DNA of 64,000 nt from Fictibacillus sp. BK138 (GCF_004216955.1 NZ_SGXL01000002.1:186001-250000), one strand, 5' to 3'. Positions 8,719 through 18,120 are shown, numbered from the stretch's first letter. Notes: generated by a model not told the origin, from the letters alone. Translations and numbers: made by a program.

Positions 8719-10386
8719 CTAGTAAATTCCCACCGCATCAAACCCTGTGTTAACAGCCGTTTCTTCAGCACTTCCTTCTCCATAAAGGTCGCTTGCTGAC
8801 TGAACGAGAGCCTGGCGAGCGTCGCTAAAATTGGAATTTGAAGTTAAATAAACAGATAACGCACGGTAATAGATCTTCCCTAATTTTTCTCTTCCAAGTT
8901 CTTGTCCAATCAAATATGCGGCATGGTTTGTAATGGAAGAGTTAACATGAACACCACCGTTATCGACATTAAGCGGCATGTTATAAAATTCATCCATATG
9001 AGCTGGATAGACTCCGCTGCCGTAAGCTGCTCTTTGCGGATTACTTACGACAACACTATTTGGATCACTTAAGCTGCGCAGTCTTGTTACTCCATCCGCT
9101 TTTGCAGCGGGCGCCATAATGTCCTCGCCCATCTCCCAATCACTGTCGTCGACAAGTGCACCAAAAACGTCAGCGAACGACTCATTCAGTGCTCCAGATT
9201 GGTTGCGGTATGCCAGGTTCGCAGTATGGGAGATCACACCATGAGTCATTTCATGGGCTGCAACGTCAAGGCCGGCTGATAATGGAATGAAGAACTCACC
9301 ATCGCCATCTCCATAGGCCATATAACGCCCATTCCAAAACGCATTATTATAATCGACACCCATGTGTACATAAGAATTAATCGCCATTCCTTCTCCATCA
9401 AGAGAATTACGACCATGTTGGTTTAAATAATATTCATAAACTTTCTCAGAATTATAATGAGCATCGACAGCAGCACGATCATAGTCACTAATGAAGGACG
9501 CAGAATTCCCTGTATATAGTGCGTCATTGCTGGAATCCCAATCAGCTGTAGCATCATACGTGAAGATTCCTTCGAGATTCTCATGAGAGTAGTCTGCTAA
9601 AGCAAACTTCGTGCCAGAATTTTCTTCCTTCACGCGGGTGATATGCAATTTTCTGTGTTCTCCATGCACACCTTTTCCAGAGCCAGTTTGCGTTTTATTT
9701 TCTTCTGCATGCATCAAGCCATTAAATTTATCAATTACTTTTCCTGACTTTGCATCCACATACACAAACCAGTTTCCAGGCTCCTCACCCATAAAGTTAA
9801 CATTCACTTTATAGGCAGTATGATTATTCTTTTCAAAAGGATAAACAACAAGCTCAGCAGTTGGGTCGTAAGTCAGTTCTTCTGGAGCGTTAACAGATGA
9901 TAGTGCTGATTGAAGCGCTGCTTCCCTGCTGATAGAAGCAGTGGTATCCACTTCCTCAACGGCTAGAGTCTGATTTGTTCTTCCGTTCACAGTTACTACT
10001 TCATTGTTTTTATTAAAATGGGTAATAACTTCAGATCCTTCTACAGGAATTCCATTGATTGCCTGAGTAAATCGAACATGTGTCATACCCAGTTCATCTT
10101 TCTGTACACTTTTCACTTTTAGATTTTTGTCAGGATTGATGATCCCCGTCTTACCTTGATTTTTCTTCAAATAGGTTAAGGCATCGGAAGAACTGCTAGA
10201 AGAGAACTTCTCTGCAGAACGCTCCTTCACAAAAAAAGGAACACTCGCTTTTTCATTCCACTCTTTAGAAGCTTGTACACTACTAACCTTACTAGAATCA
10301 ATTGGCTGTGCAAGAACGTTCACAGGAATTGAACCTACCAACAGCGCCGACGACAGAAGTACAGGTGCTAAAAGCTTTTTCTTCAC
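8719..10386 (-). CDS. Secreted neutral metalloprotease, peptidase family M4 (bacillolysin-like)
   Basis: A 555-residue preproprotein. Signal peptide at residues 1-25 (KKKLLAPVLLSSALL ... VLAQ), then the FTP and PepSY propeptide region, then an M4 catalytic domain of about 300 residues. The zinc site is DVAAHEMTHG (HExxH) with the third ligand Glu in GALNESFADVFG. The catalytic His is in the DNGGVHVNSSITNHAAYL segment. The GTG at 10386 is chosen because AGGAGGT lies 8 bases before it and it directly opens the signal peptide. An in-frame ATG at 10581 would add 65 residues with no secretion logic. Role: extracellular protein degradation. Confidence 0.94.
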   Translation of the reverse strand: MKKKLLAPVLLSSALLVGSIPVNVLAQPIDSSKVSSVQASKEWNEKASVPFFVKERSAEKFSSSSSSDALTYLKKNQGKTGIINPDKNLKVKSVQKDELGMTHVRFTQAINGIPVEGSEVITHFNKNNEVVTVNGRTNQTLAVEEVDTTASISREAALQSALSSVNAPEELTYDPTAELVVYPFEKNNHTAYKVNVNFMGEEPGNWFVYVDAKSGKVIDKFNGLMHAEENKTQTGSGKGVHGEHRKLHITRVKEENSGTKFALADYSHENLEGIFTYDATADWDSSNDALYTGNSASFISDYDRAAVDAHYNSEKVYEYYLNQHGRNSLDGEGMAINSYVHMGVDYNNAFWNGRYMAYGDGDGEFFIPLSAGLDVAAHEMTHGVISHTANLAYRNQSGALNESFADVFGALVDDSDWEMGEDIMAPAAKADGVTRLRSLSDPNSVVVSNPQRAAYGSGVYPAHMDEFYNMPLNVDNGGVHVNSSITNHAAYLIGQELGREKLGKIYYRALSVYLTSNSNFSDARQALVQSASDLYGEGSAEETAVNTGFDAVGIY

Positions 10387-10709
10387 TATGTAATACCTCC
10401 TATTAATTGGATAGTATTCATTATAGAGGAGAAGAAAAAGTTTCGAATGAACAATAAGAATTATCTTAATTTTACAAAAATATAAATGATAGCTAATTCT
10501 ATTGGCAATATGTAGGTAGAATCTACCAAGTAGAAACAAAGGGAATATCTGCACAATAGTTAATAATGGAAAACTTTGCACTAGCCTTTAACCCATAAAA
10601 AAGAAGGAGTTAGCAGGTAACTATCCTGCTTTCTCCTTCTTCTTTTTCTAAAGCTTTATTCTGATTTTAATTTTAGTAAGGGTGGGTTATCAGCTTCATT
10701 ACTTTAGAA
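10387..10709. other. Intergenic region between the M4 protease and the S51-like gene
   Basis: A 323-base AT-rich stretch. It holds the protease ribosome binding site at its left end, presumably the protease promoter, and the S51-gene terminator near 10600-10646. No further gene or repeat was recognised. Confidence 0.6.
10600..10646 (-). terminator. Terminator of the S51-like peptidase gene
   Basis: On the minus strand GAAGGAG...CTCCTTC outer arms with an inner AGCAGG/CCTGCT stem, followed by TTTTTTATG. Confidence 0.88.
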
Positions 10710-11381
10710 CTAACTTTGCGTAAACAGTTTCCAATGCCCTTCGGATACAACATCGACCGATCCATCGATCACTTTGATTGCGGTTTGATCATCAATTGCA
10801 TACGCCGGCCCCTGCATTCCGGCTGCCCATTTCTCTGCAGCAGCCATCGTGTTATGCGGCAGCATCTCGTGATCCACATGGGGGAACATGGCAAAATCGA
10901 CAAACCCAAGCGTTTTATCCTCACCGTTTGGCGGCGTCCAGCCAACGAAGAACTCTCCAATTTTAGGTGCCATCACCATGCTCCCAGCACTCATCCCCAC
11001 ATAGACTGCGCGAAGCGAAGGCAAGAGATCTGCCAGCCCGGACTCCTTCATCCAGTGGTACAGATAGAGAGCGTCGCCGCCTGACACCAGCAAGACGTCC
11101 GTCTCACGGACCAGTGGGACCCAGCGATCTTCGCCGATGCTTGGTAGCGCTGTAAGCTCTAGCACCCCGACAGACTTCCAGCCTAGATCGACCATGGGAT
11201 TCTTAGAATTCCCGCTGATGAACTCCCAAGTTCTGACGCCTGGTCCGACCCATGGATGTCCGTACATCGCAGTAGGGATGCACAGAGCGTTTGACTCAGC
11301 AATCGGTTTGTCCAGCATATCAACTAGCGCGTCGCGTATGCTTTTATTATTAACGCCTGCAGATGTAAGCAGCAATTTCAT
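10710..11381 (-). CDS. Peptidase S51-like (dipeptidase E / type 1 glutamine amidotransferase-like) protein
   Basis: A 223-residue protein of the peptidase family S51. The nucleophile elbow is YVGMSAGSMVM near residue 130 with the catalytic Ser, preceded by LLVSGGDALYLYHWM, which forms the oxyanion region. Family members cleave Asp-X dipeptides or cyanophycin fragments; the substrate here is unknown. GGAGGAG lies 9 bases before the ATG. Base composition is odd: three hand-counted 60-base lines inside the gene are 58-63 percent GC, while a nearby protease line is about 35 percent. This points to recent acquisition from a higher-GC donor. Confidence 0.85.
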   Translation of the reverse strand: MKLLLTSAGVNNKSIRDALVDMLDKPIAESNALCIPTAMYGHPWVGPGVRTWEFISGNSKNPMVDLGWKSVGVLELTALPSIGEDRWVPLVRETDVLLVSGGDALYLYHWMKESGLADLLPSLRAVYVGMSAGSMVMAPKIGEFFVGWTPPNGEDKTLGFVDFAMFPHVDHEMLPHNTMAAAEKWAAGMQGPAYAIDDQTAIKVIDGSVDVVSEGHWKLFTQS

Positions 11382-11524
11382 AACGTAACTCCTCCTTGTC
11401 GATACAATATTCTAATTGCCTATTTTATTCTGCAAGAGCTTCCGTCTTCCTTTATTCCATAAATTTTCCGTTGTTTTTAAAGGACTCGACCTCTAGTAAC
11501 GAAGTGAAAAATAAATAAAAACAG

Positions 11525-11570
11525 TATGTAACCCAAGAGGATTCCATACTGTTTTTTTACTGTATTTTTT
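11525..11570. terminator. Terminator downstream of the dihydrouridine synthase gene
   Basis: ACAGTATG and CATACTGT arms around about 20 bases, flanked by AAATAAAAAC on one side and GTTTTTTTAC on the other, so it could work on both strands. Confidence 0.75.
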
Positions 11571-11588
11571 TCTATATGCTTTTATAAG

Positions 11589-12545
11589 TCATGATTCTAA
11601 GTTATCAAGCAATGCACGCACTTCATCTGTTGATTTCGTGTTCATCAATTGATTACGTAATTCAGCAGCTCCTGGGAAGCCTTTGACATAGATCTTAAAA
11701 AAGCGATGAAGACCTGTGATTGAACGTGGTACTTCTTCGGCATATTTATCCTGGAGGTCAAGCTGCAGTCTTAAAAGATCAAGGTATTCTTTACTGCTGT
11801 GCTCTCTTGGCTCTTTTTCAAAAGCAAAAGGATTTTTAAAAATCCCTCGTCCGATCATTACACCATCAATACCGTACTTCTCAGCAAGCTGCAGCCCGAC
11901 TTGACGGTCAGGAATGTCTCCATTGATTGTTAAAAGTGTTTCGGGTGCAATACGGTCACGCAATTTTTTGATTTCCGGAATAAGCTCCCAATGCGCATCT
12001 ACTAAGCTCATTTCCTCTCTGGTACGTAAATGAATAGAAAGGTTCGCAATATCCTGCTTTAAAATATGCGCGAGCCACTCCTCCCACTCATTTATCTCTT
12101 TAAAGCCAAGCCGAGTTTTCACGCTGACAGGCAATCCGCCCGCTTTTGCTGCTTGAATAAGTTCTGCCGCAACATCCGGACGCAGAATAAGGCCGCTTCC
12201 TTTTCCTCTTGAAGCTACATTTGGTACAGGGCAGCCCATATTTATATCAATGCCTTTAAATCCCATCTCTTTCATACCAATGCTCATTTGGCGGAAATAT
12301 TCGGGATTATCGCCCCAGATATGTGCCACTATCGGTTGTTCATCTTCTGTAAACGTCAAACGGCCGCGGACACTTTTCAAGCCTTCTGGATGACAATAGC
12401 TATCTGAGTTTGTAAACTCTGTGAAGAATACATCCGGCCGCCCGGCTTCACTTACGACATGACGAAAAACTACATCTGTCACATCTTCCATTGGTGCAAG
12501 CACAAAAAATGGACGCGGTAAATCACGCCAAAAATTATCTATCAT
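11589..12545 (-). CDS. tRNA-dihydrouridine synthase (YfjN-like)
   Basis: A 318-residue flavoprotein of the Dus family, which reduces uridine to dihydrouridine in tRNA. The FMN-binding start [17 protein letters not shown], the [20 protein letters not shown] motif with the catalytic Cys, [24 protein letters not shown] and [13 protein letters not shown] are all present. Sequence closely resembles B. subtilis YfjN from memory. The ATG at 12545 gives [10 protein letters not shown], matching that protein; an in-frame GTG at 12566 adds seven residues but has no ribosome binding site. Monocistronic. Confidence 0.9.
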   Translation of the reverse strand: MIDNFWRDLPRPFFVLAPMEDVTDVVFRHVVSEAGRPDVFFTEFTNSDSYCHPEGLKSVRGRLTFTEDEQPIVAHIWGDNPEYFRQMSIGMKEMGFKGIDINMGCPVPNVASRGKGSGLILRPDVAAELIQAAKAGGLPVSVKTRLGFKEINEWEEWLAHILKQDIANLSIHLRTREEMSLVDAHWELIPEIKKLRDRIAPETLLTINGDIPDRQVGLQLAEKYGIDGVMIGRGIFKNPFAFEKEPREHSSKEYLDLLRLQLDLQDKYAEEVPRSITGLHRFFKIYVKGFPGAAELRNQLMNTKSTDEVRALLDNLES

Positions 12546-12689
12546 TTCAAGCTCAAATCCTCTCACTATGGATACAACTTTAAAATCCCTGTAAAAAATA
12601 TTCTTTTACACTTATATCATGTTTAGTAACTTATTATCAATCACTGTACATTTATAAATTATGGAAAATCATTAAACAGAATAAAATAA

Positions 12690-12724
12690 ACTAAAAAGCC
12701 TGATCCACCATGGAATAAGGCTCC
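12690..12724 (-). terminator. Terminator of rlmCD
   Basis: On the minus strand AGCCTTATTCCATGG...GGATCAGGCT folds on itself and is followed by TTTTTAG. Confidence 0.75.
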
Positions 12725-12730
12725 TTAAAG

Positions 12731-14107
12731 TTATGAGAGTACAAGCTTCGCAACTGCTTCAACATGTGTCGTCTGAGGAAACATATCAACCGGCTGGACT
12801 TCTACCGTTTTAAATCCGCCATCCTTTAACACACGGAGGTCGCGTGCCAATGTTGCTGGATTACAGCTTACATATACAACGCGTTCAGGCTTCATCTCAA
12901 TAATTGTTTTTAAAAGTTCCTCGTCACAGCCTTTACGCGGCGGATCGACTACGATCACGTCTGGTGTGATGCCTTGTTTCTTCCACTTAGGAATCACATC
13001 TTCCGACTTACCTACTGCGAACTCTGCATTTGTGATGTTATTTAATTCTGCGTTTCGTCTCGCATCTTCAATGGCTTCTGATACAATTTCTACTCCGTAC
13101 ACTTTTTTCGCTTTTTGTGCGAGGAAAAGTGAGATGGTCCCGATTCCGCAATACGCATCAATTACCGTTTCGTCACCGCTCAGCTCAGCATATTTTAACG
13201 CTTGATCGTAAAGTACTTTCGTTTGATCTGGGTTGATCTGATAAAAAGATCGAGCTGAAATGGCGAACTTGATGTCACCGATATAATCATGAATATATTC
13301 AGCACCCCATAGCACTCGTGTTTCGTCTCCAAAAATTACGTTCGTACGCTTAGAGTTTACGTTTTGCACGATTGATTTAATCTCAGGAAGTGCCGCTGTA
13401 ATGTCTTCGATAATCTTTTTTCGCTGGGGAAGATCTTTGCCGTTTGTCACTAAAACGATCATCAGGTCGCCAGTAGTTTTACCATATCGTGCGATGATAT
13501 GGCGGAGAATGCCTTTGTGTTTTTGTTCATCATAGGCTGTAATGTTGTACTTATTAACGATTTCTTTCACCGCTTGAACGGCGTCATCGTTCGTATCACC
13601 TGTAATGATGCAGCTGTCCATCTCTACGATTTCGTGGCTGCGTTTTTGGTAGAATCCTGTGATGATGCGGCCGTCTCGCTCACCTACCGGAACTTGTGCC
13701 TTATTTCGGTAGCGCCAGGGCTCGTCTCCCATCCCGAGTGTTGGCAATACAGGTACTCCCTCAAGTTTTCCGATTCGAGTGAGCACATCTTCTACCTGCT
13801 TGCGTTTATATTCTAACTGTCCATCGTATGATAGATGCTGCAGCTGGCAGCCTCCGCACCATTTGTAGATCGGGCATGGCGGCTCAACTCGTTCACGACT
13901 CGCTTTTATAAGTTCTTCTAATCTTCCGAAACCGAATCCTTTTTTAACACCAATAACTTTTACCTTTGCACGCTCTCCCGGCAAAGTATTCGGTACAAAC
14001 AAAGTAAACCCATTAACACGTGCAACTCCAGCACCTTCATGGGTTAAATCCACTATATCCACTTCGTAACTCTCATTTTTATGAACAGGCAAATCAGCCT
14101 TTGTCAT
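12731..14107 (-). CDS. rlmCD: 23S rRNA (uracil-C5)-methyltransferase RlmCD
   Basis: A 458-residue RumA-family enzyme that methylates uridines of 23S rRNA (U747 and U1939 in B. subtilis YefA). It has an N-terminal TRAM domain (residues 8-65), an iron-sulfur Cys cluster in [15 protein letters not shown], the SAM-binding [28 protein letters not shown] and the catalytic [14 protein letters not shown] 14107 is chosen because AAAGGG lies about 8 bases before it; upstream in-frame codons lack a site. Next to dgkB in B. subtilis (yefA-yerQ); here a protease and a methyltransferase gene are inserted between. Confidence 0.93.
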   Translation of the reverse strand: MTKADLPVHKNESYEVDIVDLTHEGAGVARVNGFTLFVPNTLPGERAKVKVIGVKKGFGFGRLEELIKASRERVEPPCPIYKWCGGCQLQHLSYDGQLEYKRKQVEDVLTRIGKLEGVPVLPTLGMGDEPWRYRNKAQVPVGERDGRIITGFYQKRSHEIVEMDSCIITGDTNDDAVQAVKEIVNKYNITAYDEQKHKGILRHIIARYGKTTGDLMIVLVTNGKDLPQRKKIIEDITAALPEIKSIVQNVNSKRTNVIFGDETRVLWGAEYIHDYIGDIKFAISARSFYQINPDQTKVLYDQALKYAELSGDETVIDAYCGIGTISLFLAQKAKKVYGVEIVSEAIEDARRNAELNNITNAEFAVGKSEDVIPKWKKQGITPDVIVVDPPRKGCDEELLKTIIEMKPERVVYVSCNPATLARDLRVLKDGGFKTVEVQPVDMFPQTTHVEAVAKLVLS

Positions 14108-14188
14108 TTTCATCGTCCCTTTTTGTCCATTATGCTTTTCTGATTGTAGCACAACTGCTTATGGACACCAAATGGCAAAATATAAAAA

Positions 14189-14218
14189 GAACAGACCTAA
14201 ACGTTCAGGTCTGTTCAA
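14189..14218 (-). terminator. Terminator of the subtilisin-like protease gene
   Basis: On the minus strand GAACAGACCTGAACGTTTAGGTCTGTTC, a 10-bp stem, followed by TTTTTAT. Confidence 0.9.
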
Positions 14219-14224
14219 GGTTTA

Positions 14225-15550
14225 TTAATTACTTGCTGCTTTTACAGCTTCATATGCATTCACGTATCCAGCTCCTACTTCATGGAGCTTATAGCCTGCC
14301 ATCGGATCGGCTGTTGATTCTAATAATTGAAGAACTTGATCAGGTGTTAAGTTCGGGTTCGCTTCAAGCATTAGTGCTGCAACACCCGAAATGTGCGGGG
14401 TCGCCATGCTAGTACCGCTTGCAGTTGTGTAGCTTGCAAGGTGTTCCGGTGCAATATATTCTGCATCTGTTACTGAACCCAGTGCGTTCATGACAACGCC
14501 AGTTTTTGATTTTGTAGAGACAATATCAACACCTGGTGCCGTAATGTCCGGGTGAAGCAGGTTATCTCCTTCGACTCCTCGAGATGAGAAGTCTGCCAGC
14601 TGCTTATCCTTTGTTCCCGCAGCAACTGAAATAACCCAAGGAGCTGCAGAATACGGATTTAACGTGTTATCATCTGGTCCTTCATTACCCGCAGCGAACG
14701 TTACAACCATCCCAGCATCATGCGCTTCTTTACTTGCCACGTTGATCGGGTCGTTTGCTGAGTAATCACCTGTTGTTCCCCAGCTGTTTGAAATGACATC
14801 GATGCTGTACTCTTCTTGATTTTCAATCGCATAGTTAAATGCTTCTAAAGCCCAAAAGATATTGATCCCTTCACCTGTACTAAGACCTACCAGCTTTGCA
14901 TCTGGGGCAACACCTGTGTACAGCCCTTCACTCGCTGTTCCAAGCCCTGCAATTGTTCCAGCAACGTGAGTTCCATGACCAGAAGAGGTATCTGTGTTTT
15001 GAACATTTTCAAGGTAAAGCGGATCATTCGAGAACAGATCTCCCGCTAAGAATTTTACATTTTGAATGACTTTTTCTTCGCCAAACGGCAGATCAGGATG
15101 TGTTGCATCGATTCCACTATCGATTACAGCAACGGTTGTTCCTTTACCTGTGTAGCCTAATTCGTTCCATACTCGCTCAGCCCCAATTAATTTACGGCTG
15201 TCTTTCATTAAAAAGTTCAAATCTTTGTTATGGTAGACCGATACTGCATCTAAGCTGCTTGATAAGAGTGATGTAATCTCAAGCTTCGTTCCTTTAACAG
15301 CAACCATCGGCAGCTTGCTGAACGTTTTTGTTTCCAAACCAAGATTCTGAAGTGCTGCTACATCTGATGAACTCGGCAATGATTCATACGTAACCACCGC
15401 TTCAACCAGTGTATTAGATGTTAGATCACCAAGGACTTTTGTCAGCTCAGTGTCTACCTCTATACCAGCAACCGCCTTCGCATTTTGCTGTGGCAGGAAA
15501 AAAGCTGCAGCCATCAAGACTGTTAAGCACAACGTAAAAAACTTTTTCAT
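14225..15550 (-). CDS. Secreted subtilisin-like serine protease (peptidase family S8)
   Basis: A 441-residue preproprotease. Signal peptide residues 1-27 (KKFFTLCLTVLMAAAFF ... AKA), a propeptide of about 90 residues, then the catalytic domain with the triad in VAVIDSGID, SGHGTHVAGT and TASGTSMATPHISG, and the oxyanion Asn in FAAGNEGP. NSWG and the SAAPWVISV strand are typical subtilase features. ATG 15550 is chosen because GGAGGGG lies 7 bases upstream, rather than TTG 15556. It sits between rlmCD and dgkB, an insertion relative to B. subtilis, and is transcribed with its own terminator. Confidence 0.93.
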   Translation of the reverse strand: MKKFFTLCLTVLMAAAFFLPQQNAKAVAGIEVDTELTKVLGDLTSNTLVEAVVTYESLPSSSDVAALQNLGLETKTFSKLPMVAVKGTKLEITSLLSSSLDAVSVYHNKDLNFLMKDSRKLIGAERVWNELGYTGKGTTVAVIDSGIDATHPDLPFGEEKVIQNVKFLAGDLFSNDPLYLENVQNTDTSSGHGTHVAGTIAGLGTASEGLYTGVAPDAKLVGLSTGEGINIFWALEAFNYAIENQEEYSIDVISNSWGTTGDYSANDPINVASKEAHDAGMVVTFAAGNEGPDDNTLNPYSAAPWVISVAAGTKDKQLADFSSRGVEGDNLLHPDITAPGVDIVSTKSKTGVVMNALGSVTDAEYIAPEHLASYTTASGTSMATPHISGVAALMLEANPNLTPDQVLQLLESTADPMAGYKLHEVGAGYVNAYEAVKAASN

Positions 15551-15655
15551 AACCAAACCCCTCCGCTTCCTTTTTTATGAATTGTTTTAATTTTCTAACA
15601 TAGTAAAGGAAAGGGCAATCATGCAAAGGGGATAAATCGTATTACTGCAAACGGA

Positions 15656-16282
15656 CTATACTGATATATCGTTTGATAGGCTTTCTCGTGCGACGATAAT
15701 GGTATAAAGGTCATTAATCGTCTTGTATTCTTTCGTAATTTCAATCGGAAAGCCACTCTTTATCTTGTGAAAATCACGGGTAATATCCGTTCCGATCGCT
15801 GAAGTGATTTTGTTTAGCAACCTCCTGATTACGTTTGGTTTCTGATTGGAATCTATAAATTTATCGAACACCAATAACGTGCCGCCCTGTCTTAGACAGT
15901 TCAAACTTTTCTCTAGTACTTTTTCAGGATGTTCTACCACACTTAGAATTAAATTTAATACGACTACATCAAACTTTTGATTTCCGAATTCCATGTTTTC
16001 AGCATTCATTTGGAACAGCGTAATATCTTTGCTGTTCCTTTTACTCTCAGCAATTCGTAACATATCTTCGGAAAGATCAATGCCTGTAATAGATGCGTCT
16101 GCAGGCAGAAACAGAAAGTCCTCACCTGTACCTACTCCAACTAATAAAAGCGAGCCCCCTTTTCGAACTTCAATTTCAGAAAAAGCTTGCTGACGTGCCT
16201 TTCGAAAAAGACGGTTGCCCATGAACTTATCGTAGAAAGGAGCTAGCCTTTTATACTTTTGGATATTTGAGTTGTCCTTCAT
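15656..16282 (-). CDS. Class I SAM-dependent methyltransferase
   Basis: A 208-residue protein of the UbiE/Methyltransf_11 type. Motif I is LLLVGVGTGEDF near residue 46, motif II is ITGIDLSEDML, motif III is FQMNAENMEF, followed by FDVVVLNLILSVVEHPEK. The N-terminal YKRLAPFYDKFMG resembles phospholipid N-methyltransferase-like and UbiE proteins. Substrate cannot be named. The ATG at 16282 has GGGGGAGA 8 bases upstream; an in-frame ATG at 16300 overlaps that site and is rejected. Confidence 0.85.
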   Translation of the reverse strand: MKDNSNIQKYKRLAPFYDKFMGNRLFRKARQQAFSEIEVRKGGSLLLVGVGTGEDFLFLPADASITGIDLSEDMLRIAESKRNSKDITLFQMNAENMEFGNQKFDVVVLNLILSVVEHPEKVLEKSLNCLRQGGTLLVFDKFIDSNQKPNVIRRLLNKITSAIGTDITRDFHKIKSGFPIEITKEYKTINDLYTIIVARESLSNDISV

Positions 16283-16315
16283 ATTTAATCTCTCCCCCAT
16301 TTCATTTCCCCATCA

Positions 16316-16355
16316 AAAAAAGAACACCTAATAGCTCTATGCTTAGGTGTTCAGT
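16316..16355 (-). terminator. Terminator of dgkB
   Basis: On the minus strand GAACACCTAA...TTAGGTGTTC stem followed by TTTTTTTG, just after the dgkB stop codon. Confidence 0.9.
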
Positions 16356-16369
16356 CTCGTTAGCTTATA

Positions 16370-17275
16370 TTAAGGTTTGATTCTTTCTTTTGGTACTAAC
16401 AACTCAAAGTGATGATGCAGGTTCTCGAATTCACCTGGCAGAATACCGCCTAACTCACCGTCGAGGTTGATCTGCATCTTTTCGCGTGGTGTTACTTTAA
16501 CACGCTTCGCTTTTTTGTAGATAACATGATCATCATGAATGTGTTCTCCGCGTATCGCAAGGGATGCGATACGGACAAACTCAGCTAGGTTTGTTTTCTT
16601 TAAGATGACCACATCGAATAGTCCGTCATGGAATTCAGAAGATGGAGCGAGTTTTTCAAACCCTCCGACAGAGTTTGTATTGGCTACTAAAAACAGCATG
16701 ATCTCGCCTTCGTACTTTTCCTTATCATCGAATTCAATCTCAACATATGTGGGACGAATGGATGGAAGCATCTCGATTCCTTTTAGAAAATAGGCAAGCT
16801 GGCCGATCATTGTTTTGAGCTTGCTCGGCACTTCATACGTAAGTTCAGTTATTCGCCCGCCTCCTGCAATATTAATGAAGAATTTATCATTTACTTTACC
16901 AATATCAACCGGCATGTGAGTACCGCCGCAAAGAACATCACAAGCGCCTTCGATCGTTCGCGGTACACCAACTGCACGTGCAAAATCGTTTGTTGTACCT
17001 GCTGGAATGATACCAAGCATCGGACGATTCTCAAGGCCTGCAAGTCCATTTACTACTTCATAGATTGTTCCGTCTCCGCCGGCAGCAATAACAAGGTCAA
17101 AACCTCGTTCTCCCGCAAGGCGTGCCGCACGTGTAGCGCAGCCATCTTCAGGTGTAGTCGCATGACACGATGTTTCATATCCTGCATTTTCAAGTCTATC
17201 CAGTATATAAGGAAGCTGTTTCTTTACCGTTTCTCTCCCTGAACTCGGATTATATATTAGTCGAGCACGTTTCAT
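16370..17275 (-). CDS. dgkB: Diacylglycerol kinase DgkB
   Basis: A 301-residue soluble lipid kinase of the DAGK/sphingosine kinase/YegS family, which recycles diacylglycerol from lipoteichoic acid synthesis into phosphatidic acid. It shows ARLIYNPSSGR at the N-terminus, AAGGDGTIYEVVNGLAG (nucleotide-binding GGDGT) near residue 64 and GIIPAGTTNDFARAVG. Length and sequence match B. subtilis DgkB (YerQ). ATG 17275 is preferred, with AAGGTG 8 bases upstream, over GTG 17284. It keeps its position upstream of rlmCD as in B. subtilis, but the yerO-swrC neighbours are 8 kb away. Confidence 0.93.
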   Translation of the reverse strand: MKRARLIYNPSSGRETVKKQLPYILDRLENAGYETSCHATTPEDGCATRAARLAGERGFDLVIAAGGDGTIYEVVNGLAGLENRPMLGIIPAGTTNDFARAVGVPRTIEGACDVLCGGTHMPVDIGKVNDKFFINIAGGGRITELTYEVPSKLKTMIGQLAYFLKGIEMLPSIRPTYVEIEFDDKEKYEGEIMLFLVANTNSVGGFEKLAPSSEFHDGLFDVVILKKTNLAEFVRIASLAIRGEHIHDDHVIYKKAKRVKVTPREKMQINLDGELGGILPGEFENLHHHFELLVPKERIKP

Positions 17276-17343
17276 ATCTTTCACCTTCGCTGTTTGACTT
17301 CTATTAAAAGTTTTAACGTAAATCTTTCACTGTATAACCGCAA

Positions 17344-17370
17344 AAAACAGTCCGTTCATGGACTGCTTCT
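17344..17370 (-). terminator. Orphan terminator-like hairpin upstream of dgkB
   Basis: On the minus strand GCAGTCC-ATGAAC-GGACTG followed by TTTTTTGCGG. No minus-strand gene precedes it up to 17575, so it is either a leader attenuator of dgkB or blocks antisense readthrough from the divergent gene. Confidence 0.6.
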
Positions 17371-17451
17371 AAGGATTCCTCTTATATTATAGTGATACAT
17401 GTCCTAAAAAGCAAAGCTGTTTGTGCGTGGCATGTGTTGAAATTGTGTCTA

Positions 17452-17502
17452 AATTGAAGGGGGTCTGTCCCGGGTCTGACCCGGGACAGACCCCCTTCAA
17501 TT
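17452..17502. repeat. Perfect 25+25 bp palindrome with a 1-base loop (REP/MITE-like)
   Basis: The left arm begins AATTGAAGGGGGTCTGTCCC and continues to GGGTC; the right arm is its exact reverse complement, ending in CTTCAATT, with a single T at 17477 between. The GC-rich GGGTCTGTCCCGGG core contrasts with the AT-rich surroundings. It is not followed by a T run, so it is not a simple terminator. Similar GGGTCTGTCCC palindromes recur in other Firmicute genomes from memory, which suggests a REP-like mobile element. Confidence 0.9.
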
Positions 17503-17575
17503 CTCAAACAATTCTTATGAAAATAAAGGAGTTCCTTGTCTCTTTATGGAATTTCTTAGGTGAGGAGTGTGTAAC

Positions 17576-18067
17576 ATGGAGAAACCTACGTTAGAGATAG
17601 CTTTATCAACCCCGGCAGATTATCCCGGGCTTGTTGAAATTGATCATCTCGTTTGGAACATAGAAACAACACCAGCACCAGACATCCGTTGGGATTCACC
17701 TGAGGATTATGGCAAACAGTTTCCTGCCGGCAGTCAAATTGTCGCCCGATGCAATGGGAAGGTTTGCGGCTACATTTTTTACAAAGATGTGATTCCAGTC
17801 CCTTCCAACCTGCATGTAGCAGATCTAGCGATGGCTGTTCACCCTGATTATCATGGACAGAACATCGGCTTTGAACTTATGCGGGCAGTTGAGGAGCTGG
17901 CGCGTGACAACGGCAAAACAAAACTGTCTTTACGCGTTTTATCAACGAACGAGAAAGCCATCCGCTTCTACAAAAAATGCGGCTATCAGGAACAAGGAAG
18001 ACTGATCGGAGAATTTTATTTAAACGGGCGCTTTGTCGATGATCTGCTTTTTTACAAGCATATCTAA
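17576..18067 (+). CDS. GNAT family N-acetyltransferase
   Basis: A 163-residue acetyltransferase. The acetyl-CoA binding segment is ADLAMAVHPDYHGQNIGFELMRAVEE (V-x-P-x-Y-x-x-x-x-I-G), followed by LSLRVLSTNEKAIRFYKKCGYQEQG, the usual N-E-x-A-x-x-F-Y-x-K-x-G-F/Y ending. Acceptor unknown. ATG 17576 has GGAG about 9 bases upstream and is preferred to GTG 17567. First of a run of plus-strand genes inserted between dgkB and swrC relative to B. subtilis. Confidence 0.88.
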   Translation: MEKPTLEIALSTPADYPGLVEIDHLVWNIETTPAPDIRWDSPEDYGKQFPAGSQIVARCNGKVCGYIFYKDVIPVPSNLHVADLAMAVHPDYHGQNIGFELMRAVEELARDNGKTKLSLRVLSTNEKAIRFYKKCGYQEQGRLIGEFYLNGRFVDDLLFYKHI

Positions 18068-18120
18068 AGACTGCATTCATAGATTAATTAATGCACCACT
18101 ATATTAGGAGGTGTTTTCAA

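Noticed and set aside
10387-10581. N-terminal extension of the M4 protease to 10581
   Set aside because: A GTG at 10386 with a strong AGGAGGT site opens directly into a signal peptide; the extension is AT-rich non-coding style sequence.
10716-11388. Multiple overlapping frames on both strands in the S51-type gene
   Set aside because: High GC lowers stop-codon frequency and creates false frames; only the S51 frame has a protein family match and ribosome binding site.
17452-17502. Simple rho-independent terminator at the 17.45 kb palindrome
   Set aside because: No T run on either strand, a one-base loop and an unusually long perfect stem; it fits a REP/MITE-type element better.
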